Positions 8,486 through 17,456 are shown, counted from the first letter of the stretch. The stretch: 61,336 nt of DNA from Acidimicrobiia bacterium (GCA_022819825.1 JAJEGM010000057.1:1-61336); one strand, 5' to 3'. Numbers and translations are program-made. Notes: generated by a model from the sequence alone, not told the origin.

Positions 8486-9750
8486 GTGTGATGCCGTTCG
8501 GCGCCCGGCCAGCGCTCCTGGCCGTGCTGGTGCTGTTGGCCTGCACCGGGTGTGGCCTGTTCAGCGAGGGCACGGTGGTGAGCCCCGCGCCCATCGCGGG
8601 TGAACAGGATGAGCAGGTCGAAAATGCGCCTGCGTTGCCCACTGCCACTCCCGATGGGGTGCCGCTCTCAGAAGACGCCATCGTGATCGGCGCCCTGATG
8701 GCAACCACCGGGTTCCTGGCGGCTTATGACGAGCCCGCGCTAGTGGCCGCCCAAACTCGAATCGACGCCCTGAACGAGGCTGGTGGCCTGCTGGGCCGGC
8801 CGGTGGTTCTGCGGCACATCGACAGCCACACTGAGTTGTCTGCGATGCACAAGGGGGCCGAGCAGCTATTGCTGGACGGCATCGACATGGTTTTGATGAC
8901 ATGCGATGCCGCTTATGCGGAACCGGCCCTCAAGGAGCTGGAGAGCTCGGGGATCCTGGTGATCAGCCCATGCGGGACCGACCACTCATGGACAACGGGT
9001 GAGCTGGGGGATCGCGTCTTCTCTTTGGGCACACCAGTGGGCACCGAAGCCCAGTACTTGGTTGCGTTGTTGGCTGATCGAGGGTTCACCACCGCGGCGG
9101 GAATCATCGACGAGACCAGTTCAGAAGCGGTTGCCGTATGCGAAGCCTTCAAGCTGGGGTTCGAGGCCGTTGGAGGCCGGGTGACCGGTCTCTACCGCTA
9201 TCAGCCCACCGATCCTGGCCTGCTCGAGCCCGTGCTTTTTGGGCTGGTCAACAACAGTCCCGAGGCCATCGCGTTCTGCGGGACTCGGCTCGTGGCCCCA
9301 GAGATCTTGGCTCCGATTCGGGCTGCTGGCATCCTCCAGCCCATTTTCGCCAACTCCACCATGGACGGCGACTTCTGGATCGGTCACGTTCCCGGCGTTG
9401 GCGACTTCACCATGCTCTCGTACGCCTCGGTCTACACCGATTCTCCCGATCCCAGCCCCGCGGTTCGCCAGGTACTGGCCGACTATTTCGCGGCTGAAGG
9501 TCACATTGCCAGAGACGGGCGGGCTATCACCGGCGCCGACGCCGTTGAGGCTTATGTCCGGGCAGTGGAGCGGGCCGGCACTGTCGACCCGGGGGCGGTG
9601 GCCGTCCAACTCCGGCGATTTGATGGCGAGGATCTGGCGGCCGGTCCGGTCACCTTCGGCACCGGTCTCCACGCGCCAACCGATCGCCCCATGCGGGTCA
9701 TCACCATCGAAGAGCCTTCCGCCCAGTTCGACCGGATCATCGGTCCTTAG
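8482..9750 (+). CDS. Periplasmic/lipoprotein solute-binding protein (branched-chain amino acid/amide type)
   Basis: The 422-residue protein starts with a signal peptide and lipobox LLAC (Cys21), then has a Leu/Ile/Val-binding-protein fold (VIGALMATTGFLAAYDEPAL opening, IDALNEAGGLLGRPV, later ADAVEAYVRAVERAG). It should capture amino acids, amides, urea or similar small solutes outside the membrane for an ABC importer. No permease or ATPase gene is next to it, so the partner transporter must be elsewhere, or the protein serves as a sensor. Start GTG 8482 overlaps the preceding gene; GTG 8488 or ATG 8491 in the same frame are equally possible and would still give a full signal peptide. Confidence 0.85.
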   Translation: MSVMPFGARPALLAVLVLLACTGCGLFSEGTVVSPAPIAGEQDEQVENAPALPTATPDGVPLSEDAIVIGALMATTGFLAAYDEPALVAAQTRIDALNEAGGLLGRPVVLRHIDSHTELSAMHKGAEQLLLDGIDMVLMTCDAAYAEPALKELESSGILVISPCGTDHSWTTGELGDRVFSLGTPVGTEAQYLVALLADRGFTTAAGIIDETSSEAVAVCEAFKLGFEAVGGRVTGLYRYQPTDPGLLEPVLFGLVNNSPEAIAFCGTRLVAPEILAPIRAAGILQPIFANSTMDGDFWIGHVPGVGDFTMLSYASVYTDSPDPSPAVRQVLADYFAAEGHIARDGRAITGADAVEAYVRAVERAGTVDPGAVAVQLRRFDGEDLAAGPVTFGTGLHAPTDRPMRVITIEEPSAQFDRIIGP

Positions 9751-9765
9751 TCCGGAACGCCTAGG

Positions 9766-10683
9766 TCAGTACCCGAGGTCGACGTCGATGGGGCCGAGCA
9801 GCTCCTGGCCGGCGATGTAGCGGCGGACATTCTCGGTGACCCGATTGGCGAGCAGCTTCAAACCCATTTCGGGGGTGTTGCCCACATGGGGGGTGATGAG
9901 GCAGTTGTCCAAGCTCCAGAGGGGATGACCCTCGGGCAGGGGCTCGGGGTCGGTCACGTCCAATGCGGCGCCGCCGATAGACCCGGCAGACAGCGCCTCC
10001 ACCAGATCGTCGGTCACCACATGACGGCCCCGCCCCACGTTGATCAGCCAGGCGTGGGCAGCCATGGCGTTGAGCGCGGCGGCGTTGATGATGCCGGTGG
10101 TCTCTGGGGTCAGCGCCAGTGCTACCACCACCACATCGGCGTCGCTCAGCGCATTGTGCAGGCTTTCGGGGCCGACCACCCGTTCGACGCCCTCCATGGG
10201 CAGAGGATGGCGGCGCAGCACGGTGATCTGGCAGTCCCATGGTTCCAGCAGCCTCACCAGCGACTCGGTGATGCCCCCGCCGCCCAGCACGGTTACCCGG
10301 CCGCCCAGCAGGTTCCGGCCCTCCGGCGGCGACCAGTTCTGAGCCCGGGCAAAACTCCCCATCCCCCGCAGGCCGGCCAAGGCCAGCATCAGCACATGCT
10401 CGGCCACCGGTTCGGCGTACACCCCCTTGCCGCAGGTCCAGCGGTGGTCGCGGTCGAGCAAATGGGTCAAGTTCTCGATCCCGGCGTAGGGGAGCTGCAC
10501 CCACTCGATGCCCGCCCCATCCTCCAGCACACCGGGCAAGAGCTCGGGGGCCGCGGGCTCGGCCCAAACCAGCGCCTCGGCCTCGGAGGGGTCCGTCACC
10601 CGGCCGCCACCGGCAATCACTGCGTCGGCCAGCGCAGGTCGCCGCCAGCAGTCGGGCTCCACTGCGATACAAGGCGGTTCCAT
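9766..10683 (-). CDS. D-isomer-specific 2-hydroxyacid dehydrogenase
   Basis: The 305-residue protein has the NAD-binding glycine motif VLGGGGITESL, the catalytic Arg in NVGRGRHV, the Glu in DVTDPEPLPEGHPLW and the His in ITPHVGNT. It therefore reduces a 2-oxoacid or oxidises a D-2-hydroxyacid. It is somewhat shorter than phosphoglycerate dehydrogenase and has no ACT domain, resembling glyoxylate/hydroxypyruvate reductases. The ATG at 10683 is chosen because it precedes the first conserved strand and faces the divergent cystathionine beta-synthase gene only 21 bp away; TAAACT lies 10 nt upstream. Substrate not assignable. Confidence 0.9.
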   Translation of the reverse strand: MEPPCIAVEPDCWRRPALADAVIAGGGRVTDPSEAEALVWAEPAAPELLPGVLEDGAGIEWVQLPYAGIENLTHLLDRDHRWTCGKGVYAEPVAEHVLMLALAGLRGMGSFARAQNWSPPEGRNLLGGRVTVLGGGGITESLVRLLEPWDCQITVLRRHPLPMEGVERVVGPESLHNALSDADVVVVALALTPETTGIINAAALNAMAAHAWLINVGRGRHVVTDDLVEALSAGSIGGAALDVTDPEPLPEGHPLWSLDNCLITPHVGNTPEMGLKLLANRVTENVRRYIAGQELLGPIDVDLGY

Positions 10684-10704
10684 ACCGCCGGGTAGTTTAT
10701 GGGC
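10684..10704. promoter_or_regulatory. Shared back-to-back -10 (TAGTTTA)
   Basis: Plus-strand TAGTTT (10693-10698) lies 6 nt before GTG 10705. Minus-strand TAAACT (10694-10699) lies 10 nt before ATG 10683. The same seven base pairs serve as -10 in both directions. Confidence 0.45.
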
Positions 10705-12081
10705 GTGAAGGTCGCAGACTCGATCCTCGATCTCATTGGAGACACTCCGTTGGTGCGGATGCCGCGCATCGCCGACGGTGTGTCGTGTGAAGTGCTGGCC
10801 AAGCTGGAGATGCTGAACCCGGGCGGAAGCGTGAAGGACCGGCCTGCGGTGGCGATGATCGACGCGGCCGAGCGAGAGGGGCTGCTGAAGCCAGGCGGGA
10901 CCATCATCGAGCCCACCTCGGGAAACACCGGCGTGGGCCTGGCTTTGGTGGCCGCCCAGCGGGACTACCGCTGCGTCTTCGTGATGACCGACAAGGTGAG
11001 CCAGGAGAAGGTGCAGCTGCTGCGGGCCTACGGGGCCGAGGTGGTGGTGTGCCCAGTGGCGGTGGATCCCGAAGACCCCGATTCGTACTACTCCACCGCA
11101 GAGCGGCTGGTGGCCGAGACGCCCGGTGCCTACCGGCCCAACCAGTACTTCAATCAAGTGAATCCCCTGTCGCATGAGCTGACCACGGGACCGGAGTTGT
11201 GGAAGCAGACCGCCGGGCGCATCACCCACTTCGTGGCCGGGGCGGGCACCGGCGGCACGCTCAACGGGGTGGGGCGCTATCTCAAACGGCAGAACCCCGA
11301 TATCCAAATGGTGGCCGGAGACCCGGAAGGCTCGGTGTTCAGTGGGGGGTCGGGCCGGCCCTATTTGGTGGAGGGGATCGGCGAGGACTTCTGGCCCGAG
11401 ACCTACGACCCCGAGGTGGTTGATCGGGTGATCCCGATTTCCGACCAGGACTCCTTCGACATGGCTCGGCTGGTGACTCGGCGTGAGGGGTTGCTGATCG
11501 GCGGATCGGGGGGAACCGCGGTGTGCGCCGCTCTGGAGGTGGCCCAAGATTGCGGACCCGATGATGTGGTGGTGGTATTGCTGCCCGATGCCGGCCGGGG
11601 CTATCTGTCCAAGGTGTTCAACGACGATTGGATGGCGTCGTATGGCTTCCTGATCGGTGAGCACCCCTGTGTGAAGGACGTGCTCGACGCCAAAGAAGGG
11701 GCGCTGCCCCCGTTGGTATACGTGAAGCCCGAAGATCCGGTAAGTGTGGCGGTGACCCAGATGCGCGACCACGGAGTCAGCCAGCTGCCGGTGGCCAAAG
11801 GCGAGATGCCCTTGGCTGCCGCTGAGGTTATGGGGGCGGTCCACGAGCTTCAGCTCATGGAGTTGGCCTTCAACGGCGATCTACTGGGCCAGCCGGTGGA
11901 GAGCGTGATGAGCCGTCCTCTGGAACAGATCGGTATCGGCGAATCGGTGGCGCTGGCGGTAACCAAGCTGGAGCGCTCGCCGGCCCTGCTGGTGCTAGAC
12001 GGCGGCCGTCCCCGGGCGGTGATGACCAGTACCGACGTGCTGAGCTTCTTGTCGTCGGGCCCGTCGGATCCTGATTCATGA
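10705..12081 (+). CDS. cbs: Cystathionine beta-synthase with C-terminal CBS-domain pair
   Basis: This PLP enzyme condenses serine with homocysteine to cystathionine. It shows the PLP lysine motif NPGGSVKDR, the EPTSGNTG phosphate/substrate loop, GAGTGGTLNGVG, the LLPDAGRGYLSKVFNDDWM signature typical of cystathionine beta-synthase rather than plain cysteine synthase, and two C-terminal CBS repeats (from about residue 345) that normally bind adenosyl ligands. GTG 10705 is preferred over in-frame ATG 10699 because the TAGTTT hexamer directly abuts the ATG and places the transcript start at the GTG. It overlaps the next transsulfuration gene by 4 nt (ATGA). Confidence 0.92.
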   Translation: MKVADSILDLIGDTPLVRMPRIADGVSCEVLAKLEMLNPGGSVKDRPAVAMIDAAEREGLLKPGGTIIEPTSGNTGVGLALVAAQRDYRCVFVMTDKVSQEKVQLLRAYGAEVVVCPVAVDPEDPDSYYSTAERLVAETPGAYRPNQYFNQVNPLSHELTTGPELWKQTAGRITHFVAGAGTGGTLNGVGRYLKRQNPDIQMVAGDPEGSVFSGGSGRPYLVEGIGEDFWPETYDPEVVDRVIPISDQDSFDMARLVTRREGLLIGGSGGTAVCAALEVAQDCGPDDVVVVLLPDAGRGYLSKVFNDDWMASYGFLIGEHPCVKDVLDAKEGALPPLVYVKPEDPVSVAVTQMRDHGVSQLPVAKGEMPLAAAEVMGAVHELQLMELAFNGDLLGQPVESVMSRPLEQIGIGESVALAVTKLERSPALLVLDGGRPRAVMTSTDVLSFLSSGPSDPDS

Positions 12082-13223
12082 GCGCCGGCGACTGGGGTTT
12101 CGACACTCGGGCCATCCACGTCGGCCAAGAGCCCGACGAGGCCACCGGCGCCATCACCGTTCCCATCCACCTGGCCACCACCTTCGTGCAGGCCGCACCG
12201 GGCCAGCACCAGGGCTTCGAGTACGCCCGCACTTCCAACCCCACCCGGGTGGCGCTGGAGCGGTGCGTGGCCGGGCTCGAGGGGGCCGAGCACGGAATGG
12301 CGTTCGCCAGCGGCATGGCCGCAGAAGACGCGGTAGTGGGCATGATGCGCCCCGGCGACCATGTTGTTCTGGGCACCGACGCCTACGGGGGGACGTTCCG
12401 GCTCATTGCCCGGGTGTACGGCGAGCGGGGCATCGAGTGGTCGGCAGTGGACATGGCCGACCTGGACGCGCTGGCCGGGGCGATCCGCCCCGAAACTCGC
12501 CAGATATGGGTGGAGACCCCCACCAATCCCATGCTGGCCGTGGTGGACATCGCTGCGGTGGCCGATGTGGCCCACGCGTCGGGGGTCGACGTGGTGGTGG
12601 ACAACACCTTCGCCACCCCGTACCTCCAGAACCCGCTGGAGCTGGGGGCCGATTTAGTGGTGCACTCCACCACCAAGTATCTGGGCGGCCACTCCGATGT
12701 GGTCGGGGGGTTTATCGCCGTGAATCGGGATGATCTGGCCGAGCGGCTGTCGTTCGTCCAGAACGCGGTGGGCGCAGTGCCCAGCCCATTCGACTGCTAC
12801 TTGCTGCTGCGGGGCGTCAAGACGTTGGGGGTGCGCATGGACCGCCACTGCGACAACGCCCAAGCGGTGGCCAAGTTCCTGGCTGGACATCCCGCGATCG
12901 ACCGGGTGCTGTATCCCGGGCTGTCTGATCACCCAGGGTTCGACATAGCGTCTCAGCAGATGCGCCGCCCCGGTGGGATGGTGTCGTTCATCCATGCCGG
13001 GGGTGAGGCGGCCGCGGTGGCCGCAGTAAGCGCCACCAAGGTCTTCCGGCTGGCCGAGTCTCTGGGTGCGGTGGAGTCGCTCATCGAGCAGCCCTCCACC
13101 ATGACCCATCTGTCGGTGGCCGACTCTCCGCTGGCCGTGGATCCCGGCTTGGTGCGCTTGTCGGTCGGCATCGAGAGCATCGAAGACTTGCTGGCCGATC
13201 TGGAGCAAGCCCTCGGTTCGTAG
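12078..13223 (+). CDS. metB: Cystathionine gamma-synthase/gamma-lyase family PLP enzyme
   Basis: The 381-residue enzyme has the Cys/Met metabolism PLP fold: Y-R-like EYARTSNPTR, SGMAAEDAV, TDAYGGTFRL, ETPTNP, DNTFATPYLQNP, and the PLP lysine in HSTTKYLGGHSD. Following cystathionine beta-synthase with an ATGA overlap, it most likely acts as cystathionine gamma-lyase in reverse transsulfuration (methionine to cysteine), although sequence alone does not separate gamma-synthase from gamma-lyase; in actinobacteria the same protein can do both. The gene symbol is therefore tentative. Confidence 0.9.
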   Translation: MSAGDWGFDTRAIHVGQEPDEATGAITVPIHLATTFVQAAPGQHQGFEYARTSNPTRVALERCVAGLEGAEHGMAFASGMAAEDAVVGMMRPGDHVVLGTDAYGGTFRLIARVYGERGIEWSAVDMADLDALAGAIRPETRQIWVETPTNPMLAVVDIAAVADVAHASGVDVVVDNTFATPYLQNPLELGADLVVHSTTKYLGGHSDVVGGFIAVNRDDLAERLSFVQNAVGAVPSPFDCYLLLRGVKTLGVRMDRHCDNAQAVAKFLAGHPAIDRVLYPGLSDHPGFDIASQQMRRPGGMVSFIHAGGEAAAVAAVSATKVFRLAESLGAVESLIEQPSTMTHLSVADSPLAVDPGLVRLSVGIESIEDLLADLEQALGS

Positions 13224-13228
13224 CCGTC

Positions 13229-14125
13229 TCAGTCCTGCAACGGCAGCAGGTCGTCGGCCAAGGCTTCGATCTCGGCCTTCCAGTCCGGGGGCTCCCCCAG
13301 GGGCATGACCACGAACTTCGAGGCGCCGTTCTCGATGAACGCCTCGATCTTTGAGCGAAGCTCTTGGCGGTTCGGCGCCACTAGATCACTCGGGTTCTTG
13401 TCGGGCTGGCGCAGCTTGATGAGCTCGAGGAACCGGTCGGGCAGCGGGCCATCGGCGTAGGTCAAGAGCGCTCCGTAATGCTCGGGGTCGATTTCCCGTT
13501 CGGCCTCGTCAGCGTGCTGTTTGATGGCGGCGATGCCGCCTCGCACGTCATCGGGGGTGACGAAGGAGGGCAGCCAGCCGTCGCTCAGCCGGCCAACCCG
13601 GCGGAGCTCAGAGGGGGCGATACCCCCCATCCACACGTCCAGGGGCTGCTGGACCGGCTTGATGTCCACCCGGGCGGCGTCGAGGTGGAAGCGGGGGCCA
13701 TGGTGCTCCACCACGTCCTCGGTCCACAGCCGACGCATGAGCGGCAGCGCCTCGTTGAACCAGGACGCCCGGTCCATGCGGGCCACACCGAAGGCCTGGT
13801 GTTCGGCGGTGTCGGCCACGCCAAGCCCGAATGCGGGCAGCAGCCGGCCGTTGGAGATGCGATCGAGACTGGCCATGGTCTTGGCCAAAAGCACCGGATT
13901 GCGGCCGGGCAGCACCATCACGCTGGGCCCGAACTTGAGGTGGGTGGTTCGAGCGGCCGCGAAGGTCATGGCCACCACCGGGTCTAGTGCGGGACCGCTG
14001 GCCCGTTCGGCCACCCACAGCGAGTCGAACCCCAGCCGCTCCAGTCCGTCGACCACTGCGCCGAACACCTCTGGGTCTCCCGACGCCGTCCCGCCTCCTA
14101 CCCCAACACCGATTCGGACTCTCAT
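13229..14125 (-). CDS. LLM-class (luciferase-like, probably F420-dependent) oxidoreductase
   Basis: The 298-residue protein is a bacterial-luciferase-like TIM barrel. It opens with VRIGVGVGGG, has ERLGFDSLWVAERASG (strand-2 motif), TTHLKFGPSVMVLPGRNPVLLAKTMASLD segment, and DVWMGGIAPSELRRVGRLSDGWLPSF typical of F420-dependent members. It is the last gene of a six-gene minus-strand run; its ATG lies one base after the stop of the RpiB-like gene. It probably oxidises or reduces a pathway intermediate using F420H2 or FMNH2. Two more LLM proteins are at 24359 and 36072. Confidence 0.88.
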   Translation of the reverse strand: MRVRIGVGVGGGTASGDPEVFGAVVDGLERLGFDSLWVAERASGPALDPVVAMTFAAARTTHLKFGPSVMVLPGRNPVLLAKTMASLDRISNGRLLPAFGLGVADTAEHQAFGVARMDRASWFNEALPLMRRLWTEDVVEHHGPRFHLDAARVDIKPVQQPLDVWMGGIAPSELRRVGRLSDGWLPSFVTPDDVRGGIAAIKQHADEAEREIDPEHYGALLTYADGPLPDRFLELIKLRQPDKNPSDLVAPNRQELRSKIEAFIENGASKFVVMPLGEPPDWKAEIEALADDLLPLQD

Positions 14126-14126
14126 A

Positions 14127-14537
14127 TCAAGAGAGCTTGGCTATCTCGGCGGACTCGCCGGGGTCGGGCTCGGTGCTCAGGAAGGCGTCGAGCATCTCGG
14201 TGGCCACTTCCGAGGACACGAGGCGCAGGCTCAGGGCCAGCACGTTGGCATCGTTCCAGCGGCGGGCGCCGCGGGCGGTCTCCGCGTCGGTACACAAGGC
14301 GGCCCGCACGCCAGGCACCTTGTTGGCTGCGATCGACACCCCGGTTCCCGTCCAGCAGCACACCACCCCGATATCGGCACTGCCGTCCACCACGGCCTCA
14401 CCGACCGCTCGGCCGACATCGGGCCACGGTGCTCCTTCTGCTGCGGCCACCACCACGTTGTGGCCACCGTCGGCCAGATGCTGCTTGACGGCGTCGGTCA
14501 GGGCGGTGGCCTCATCGGTCCCGAACGCAATGCGCAT
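14127..14537 (-). CDS. RpiB/LacA/LacB-family sugar-phosphate isomerase-like protein
   Basis: The 136-residue protein has the RpiB architecture: MRIAFGTDE opening, VVCCWTGTGVSIAANKVPG (active-site Cys and GTG loop) and ARRWNDANVLALSLR. In ordinary RpiB the first motif reads xDHAG and the last reads HNDANVL; here both histidines are replaced (DEAT and WNDA). The fold and proton-transfer cysteine remain, but the ring-opening histidine is gone, so the substrate may not be ribose 5-phosphate. It lies inside a catabolic operon, 4 nt after an amidohydrolase, supporting a non-pentose role such as isomerising an acyclic sugar or keto acid (inference). Confidence 0.8.
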   Translation of the reverse strand: MRIAFGTDEATALTDAVKQHLADGGHNVVVAAAEGAPWPDVGRAVGEAVVDGSADIGVVCCWTGTGVSIAANKVPGVRAALCTDAETARGARRWNDANVLALSLRLVSSEVATEMLDAFLSTEPDPGESAEIAKLS

Positions 14538-14541
14538 CCCG

Positions 14542-15708
14542 CTATCCCGATAGGTCGGCTGCGAGCAGGTCGAGGTCGAAGCCGTAGAGGGTGGCGCAGT
14601 TGTCCCTCAGGATCAGCTGCTTCTCGTCGGCGGGCACGTCGGCCAGGGTATCGGCCACCACCTCTCGGGAGCGGGGGAAAGTGGACTCGGTATGGGGGTA
14701 GTCGGAGCCCCACATCAGGGTGTGGGTGCCGAAGGTGTCCCGTACTCGCACGCCCACCGCGTCCTCCTGGAAGCTCACGAAGCAGTTGGAGCTGAAGAAG
14801 TGGCTGGGACGGGCATCGGGATCGGCGAAGCGGTGCCAGTCGCCCCGCAGCGGCCGGTCGGTGTAGCAGTAGTCCATCTGGAACAGCCAGAACGGGATCC
14901 AGCCCACCTCGTGCTCCACCGATCCCACCTTGAGCTTGGGATGGTGTTCGAACACCCCGGCGAAGATCATCTCGCCCAGGGACTTCCGCACGAAGTGGTC
15001 TTGCAGGTAGAACGCGGCCTCTGATACCGCCCGGACGTCGTTCTTGGTCTGACCGCTGGCGCTGGCGAGTTGTCGACCGGTGGCCACGTGCATAGATAGG
15101 GGCACGTCGAGATCCACCGCGGCTGCCCAGAAGGGCTCATAGCGGGGGTGGTCGTAGCCCTGGCCCGCCGGGGGCATCACGCTGATCATGGCGCCGGACA
15201 GGCCGATGTTGCGGCAACGGGTCATCTCGGCGATGGCCTCGTCAACGTCGTCCACATTGATGAGGGCTATGCCCTTCAGACGTTGCGGGTCATACGCACA
15301 GAAATCGGCGATGAAGTCGTTGTAGGCGGCCATGGTCACCGAGCACAGCTCGGAGTCGGGGATGCTGTAGGCCAGCAGCGCCTCGCTGGGGTAGATCACC
15401 GATGCGGCCACCCCGTCGGTGCGGTTGTCGGCGATGAACTTCTCGGGGTCGTAGGCACCGGGGCGGACCTCGTCGAACGATGCCTCGATGCGGAGCTTGG
15501 TGGGATCTTGGTCGAACCGGTTGCCGGCCTGGAAGCCCAGAAACGACATTGAGCGCTGGCCGTCGATGTACCACCAGTCGCCGCCGGGCTCGCGGCGCAC
15601 CTGCGGCACCCGCTCGGCCATCGGCCCAGAGGTCACCCGCTCTGTCCAAAGGTCGGGCGGCTCGATGATGTGGGAGTCGGACGAGATCATCATGCTGGTG
15701 GGGCTCAT
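14542..15708 (-). CDS. Amidohydrolase family protein (second DxHxxE paralogue)
   Basis: The 388-residue product is an amidohydrolase_2 TIM-barrel enzyme with Asp11-Ser-His13-Ile-Ile-Glu16 at the first strand and LMWGSDYPHTEST near the C-terminus. The ATG at 15708 has a good Shine-Dalgarno AAGGAG 4 nt upstream, unlike the leaderless genes, consistent with an internal operon position 8 bp after the D-aminoacylase-type gene. It is related to the products at 148 and 18984 but not nearly identical. Probable role: hydrolysis or decarboxylation of a cyclic or carboxylated intermediate in the same pathway. Confidence 0.86.
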   Translation of the reverse strand: MSPTSMMISSDSHIIEPPDLWTERVTSGPMAERVPQVRREPGGDWWYIDGQRSMSFLGFQAGNRFDQDPTKLRIEASFDEVRPGAYDPEKFIADNRTDGVAASVIYPSEALLAYSIPDSELCSVTMAAYNDFIADFCAYDPQRLKGIALINVDDVDEAIAEMTRCRNIGLSGAMISVMPPAGQGYDHPRYEPFWAAAVDLDVPLSMHVATGRQLASASGQTKNDVRAVSEAAFYLQDHFVRKSLGEMIFAGVFEHHPKLKVGSVEHEVGWIPFWLFQMDYCYTDRPLRGDWHRFADPDARPSHFFSSNCFVSFQEDAVGVRVRDTFGTHTLMWGSDYPHTESTFPRSREVVADTLADVPADEKQLILRDNCATLYGFDLDLLAADLSG

Positions 15709-15716
15709 AGCGCTCC

Positions 15717-17456
15717 TTATTGGCTGTTGTGGGTTGAGCGGCGAGTCGCCAGGGTCACCGGTTCAGTATCGCGCCCCGTTCGCAGCAGATGCCCGGGCCG
15801 GGCATCGGTGAATTGGCCATTTGCGACCACTTCAGCTCCGTTCACGATCACCGAGGCCACTCCGACGGCTTCGCCGTACAGCCGGCCTGCGTCGGCGGGC
15901 AGGTCGTATCGGGTGTGGACCGGACCCGGTGCCACGGTGTCGGGGTCGAAAACCACCAGGTCGGCGTGCCAGCCTTCGGCGATTCGGCCCCGCCCGGCCA
16001 GGCCGTAGAGCCGGGCCGGGACGTCGGTGAGCTGCCGGACATGCTCCTCCAGGCTCAGCAGCCCGAACTCGCGGCTCGCGGCCAGCGAACCGGTGGTATA
16101 GGTGAAGAAGTCCAGCTGGTCGAGGTGGGCACCGGCATCGGAGGCACCCATCACCACCCGGTCGTCGGTCCAGAATCGGGCTCGGGCTTCCCAGTCAGCT
16201 CGGTCGGCCCCGTTTGCCGACGACACCAATACGGTTCGCAGGTCGTCGGCCACCGCGATGTCGCACAGGGCATCCCACGGGCTCACATCCCGCTCGGCGG
16301 CCACTTCGCCGACGGTGCGGCCCTCCAGCGGCTTGGTCTGCGAGCTGAACCCCTCGCCGATCACATAGGCGCCCCAATCGGCGAGGTGGGACAGGCGCAT
16401 CTTCACCGACCGGGCCGATCGGTCGAGTTCCTGGCGGCGCACGGGGTCGGCTAGCAGGTCACGCCGTTCGTGGTGGGGGAGGGCCATCGGATCTTCCCAG
16501 CCGGGCAGGGCGGCCAGCACCGCGGGAGTAGCCAGGCAGTGGCGGGCGGTGATGGCCAGTGGAATGGTGAGGGCCAGCACTTCGGCGCCCCGGGCTGCCG
16601 CGGTGTCCGACATGCGCAATCGGTCCCAGCCCCCGGCTTCGGTGGCCGCATCCACGATCACTGGGTTCCAGTTGAGGGGTCTGTCTGCGGCCAGGGACAT
16701 GTCGGCCATGAGCTCGGCTAGCTCGGGATCGAACCCCTCAACTCCCGGTGATATCTCCACCACGGGGGCCGCAGTGTCTCGTACCGCCCGACAGAGGGCA
16801 ATGATCTCATCGCGGCTCGCGGCCCGGGACGGTACCGGCCGACCATCGCCGTCGTGGTGGGTGTTGGATGTTGAAGTGGAGAACCCCAGCCCGCCGGCGG
16901 TCAGTCCGGCTCGCAGTAGCCCGGCCATGGCCTCGACGTCGGCGGCGGTGGCCGCCTCCGAGGACCGCTCTCCCATTACCGTGCGGCGGATTGCGGAGTG
17001 GCCCACCAGGAATCCGGCGTTGGCGGCCAGAGGCCGATCGGTCCGATCCAGGTACTCCGCGGTGGTGCCCCAGTCCCAGTTCAGGCCGGTGGCCAATGAC
17101 TCGGCGGGCATGCCCTCCACTCGGGCCAGCATGGCCAGCAGATAGTCGCGGGCCTCGGGGGTTATCGGGGCCACGGTGAACCCGCAATTGCCTCCGATCA
17201 CCGTGGTCACCCCATGGAGGGGCGACGGGCTGAGGGTGTCGTCCCACAGCACGGCGGCGTCCAAGTGGGTGTGGATGTCCACAAATCCCGGGGCTACCAC
17301 CAGACCCTGGGCGTCGATGGTGCAGACAGCGGTGTCGCTCAGCCGAGGGCCGATCTCGGCGATGCGCCCACCGGTGATGCCGACGTCGGCCGGTCGGGCC
17401 GGACCGCCGGTGCCGTCGATCACCGTGCCGCCCCGAATGGCGAGGTCCAAGGTCAC
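15717..17456 (-). CDS. N-acyl-D-amino-acid deacylase-type amidohydrolase
   Basis: The 579-residue enzyme begins with the urease-alpha-like beta-sandwich start (LDLAIRGGTVIDGTGG) and has D-aminoacylase hallmarks: His62-x-His64 in GFVDIHTHLDA, the metal-ligand Cys in GGNCGFTVAP, FLVGHSAIR, and SDAGAHLDQLDFF near the end. It would release a free amine or amino acid from an N-acyl or cyclic amide. GTG 17456 is chosen because it overlaps the TGA of the GMC oxidoreductase (GTGA) and gives the canonical N-terminus; an upstream extension would be antisense-like sequence. It is one of three paralogues in the window (others at 20262 and 22049). Confidence 0.88.
   Translation of the reverse strand: MTLDLAIRGGTVIDGTGGPARPADVGITGGRIAEIGPRLSDTAVCTIDAQGLVVAPGFVDIHTHLDAAVLWDDTLSPSPLHGVTTVIGGNCGFTVAPITPEARDYLLAMLARVEGMPAESLATGLNWDWGTTAEYLDRTDRPLAANAGFLVGHSAIRRTVMGERSSEAATAADVEAMAGLLRAGLTAGGLGFSTSTSNTHHDGDGRPVPSRAASRDEIIALCRAVRDTAAPVVEISPGVEGFDPELAELMADMSLAADRPLNWNPVIVDAATEAGGWDRLRMSDTAAARGAEVLALTIPLAITARHCLATPAVLAALPGWEDPMALPHHERRDLLADPVRRQELDRSARSVKMRLSHLADWGAYVIGEGFSSQTKPLEGRTVGEVAAERDVSPWDALCDIAVADDLRTVLVSSANGADRADWEARARFWTDDRVVMGASDAGAHLDQLDFFTYTTGSLAASREFGLLSLEEHVRQLTDVPARLYGLAGRGRIAEGWHADLVVFDPDTVAPGPVHTRYDLPADAGRLYGEAVGVASVIVNGAEVVANGQFTDARPGHLLRTGRDTEPVTLATRRSTHNSQ

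Noticed and set aside
9766..11844. A 692-codon minus frame covering the hydroxyacid dehydrogenase and running far into cbs
   Set aside because: Only the part from 10683 matches the family; the upstream half is antisense to cystathionine beta-synthase, which has clear motifs on the plus strand.
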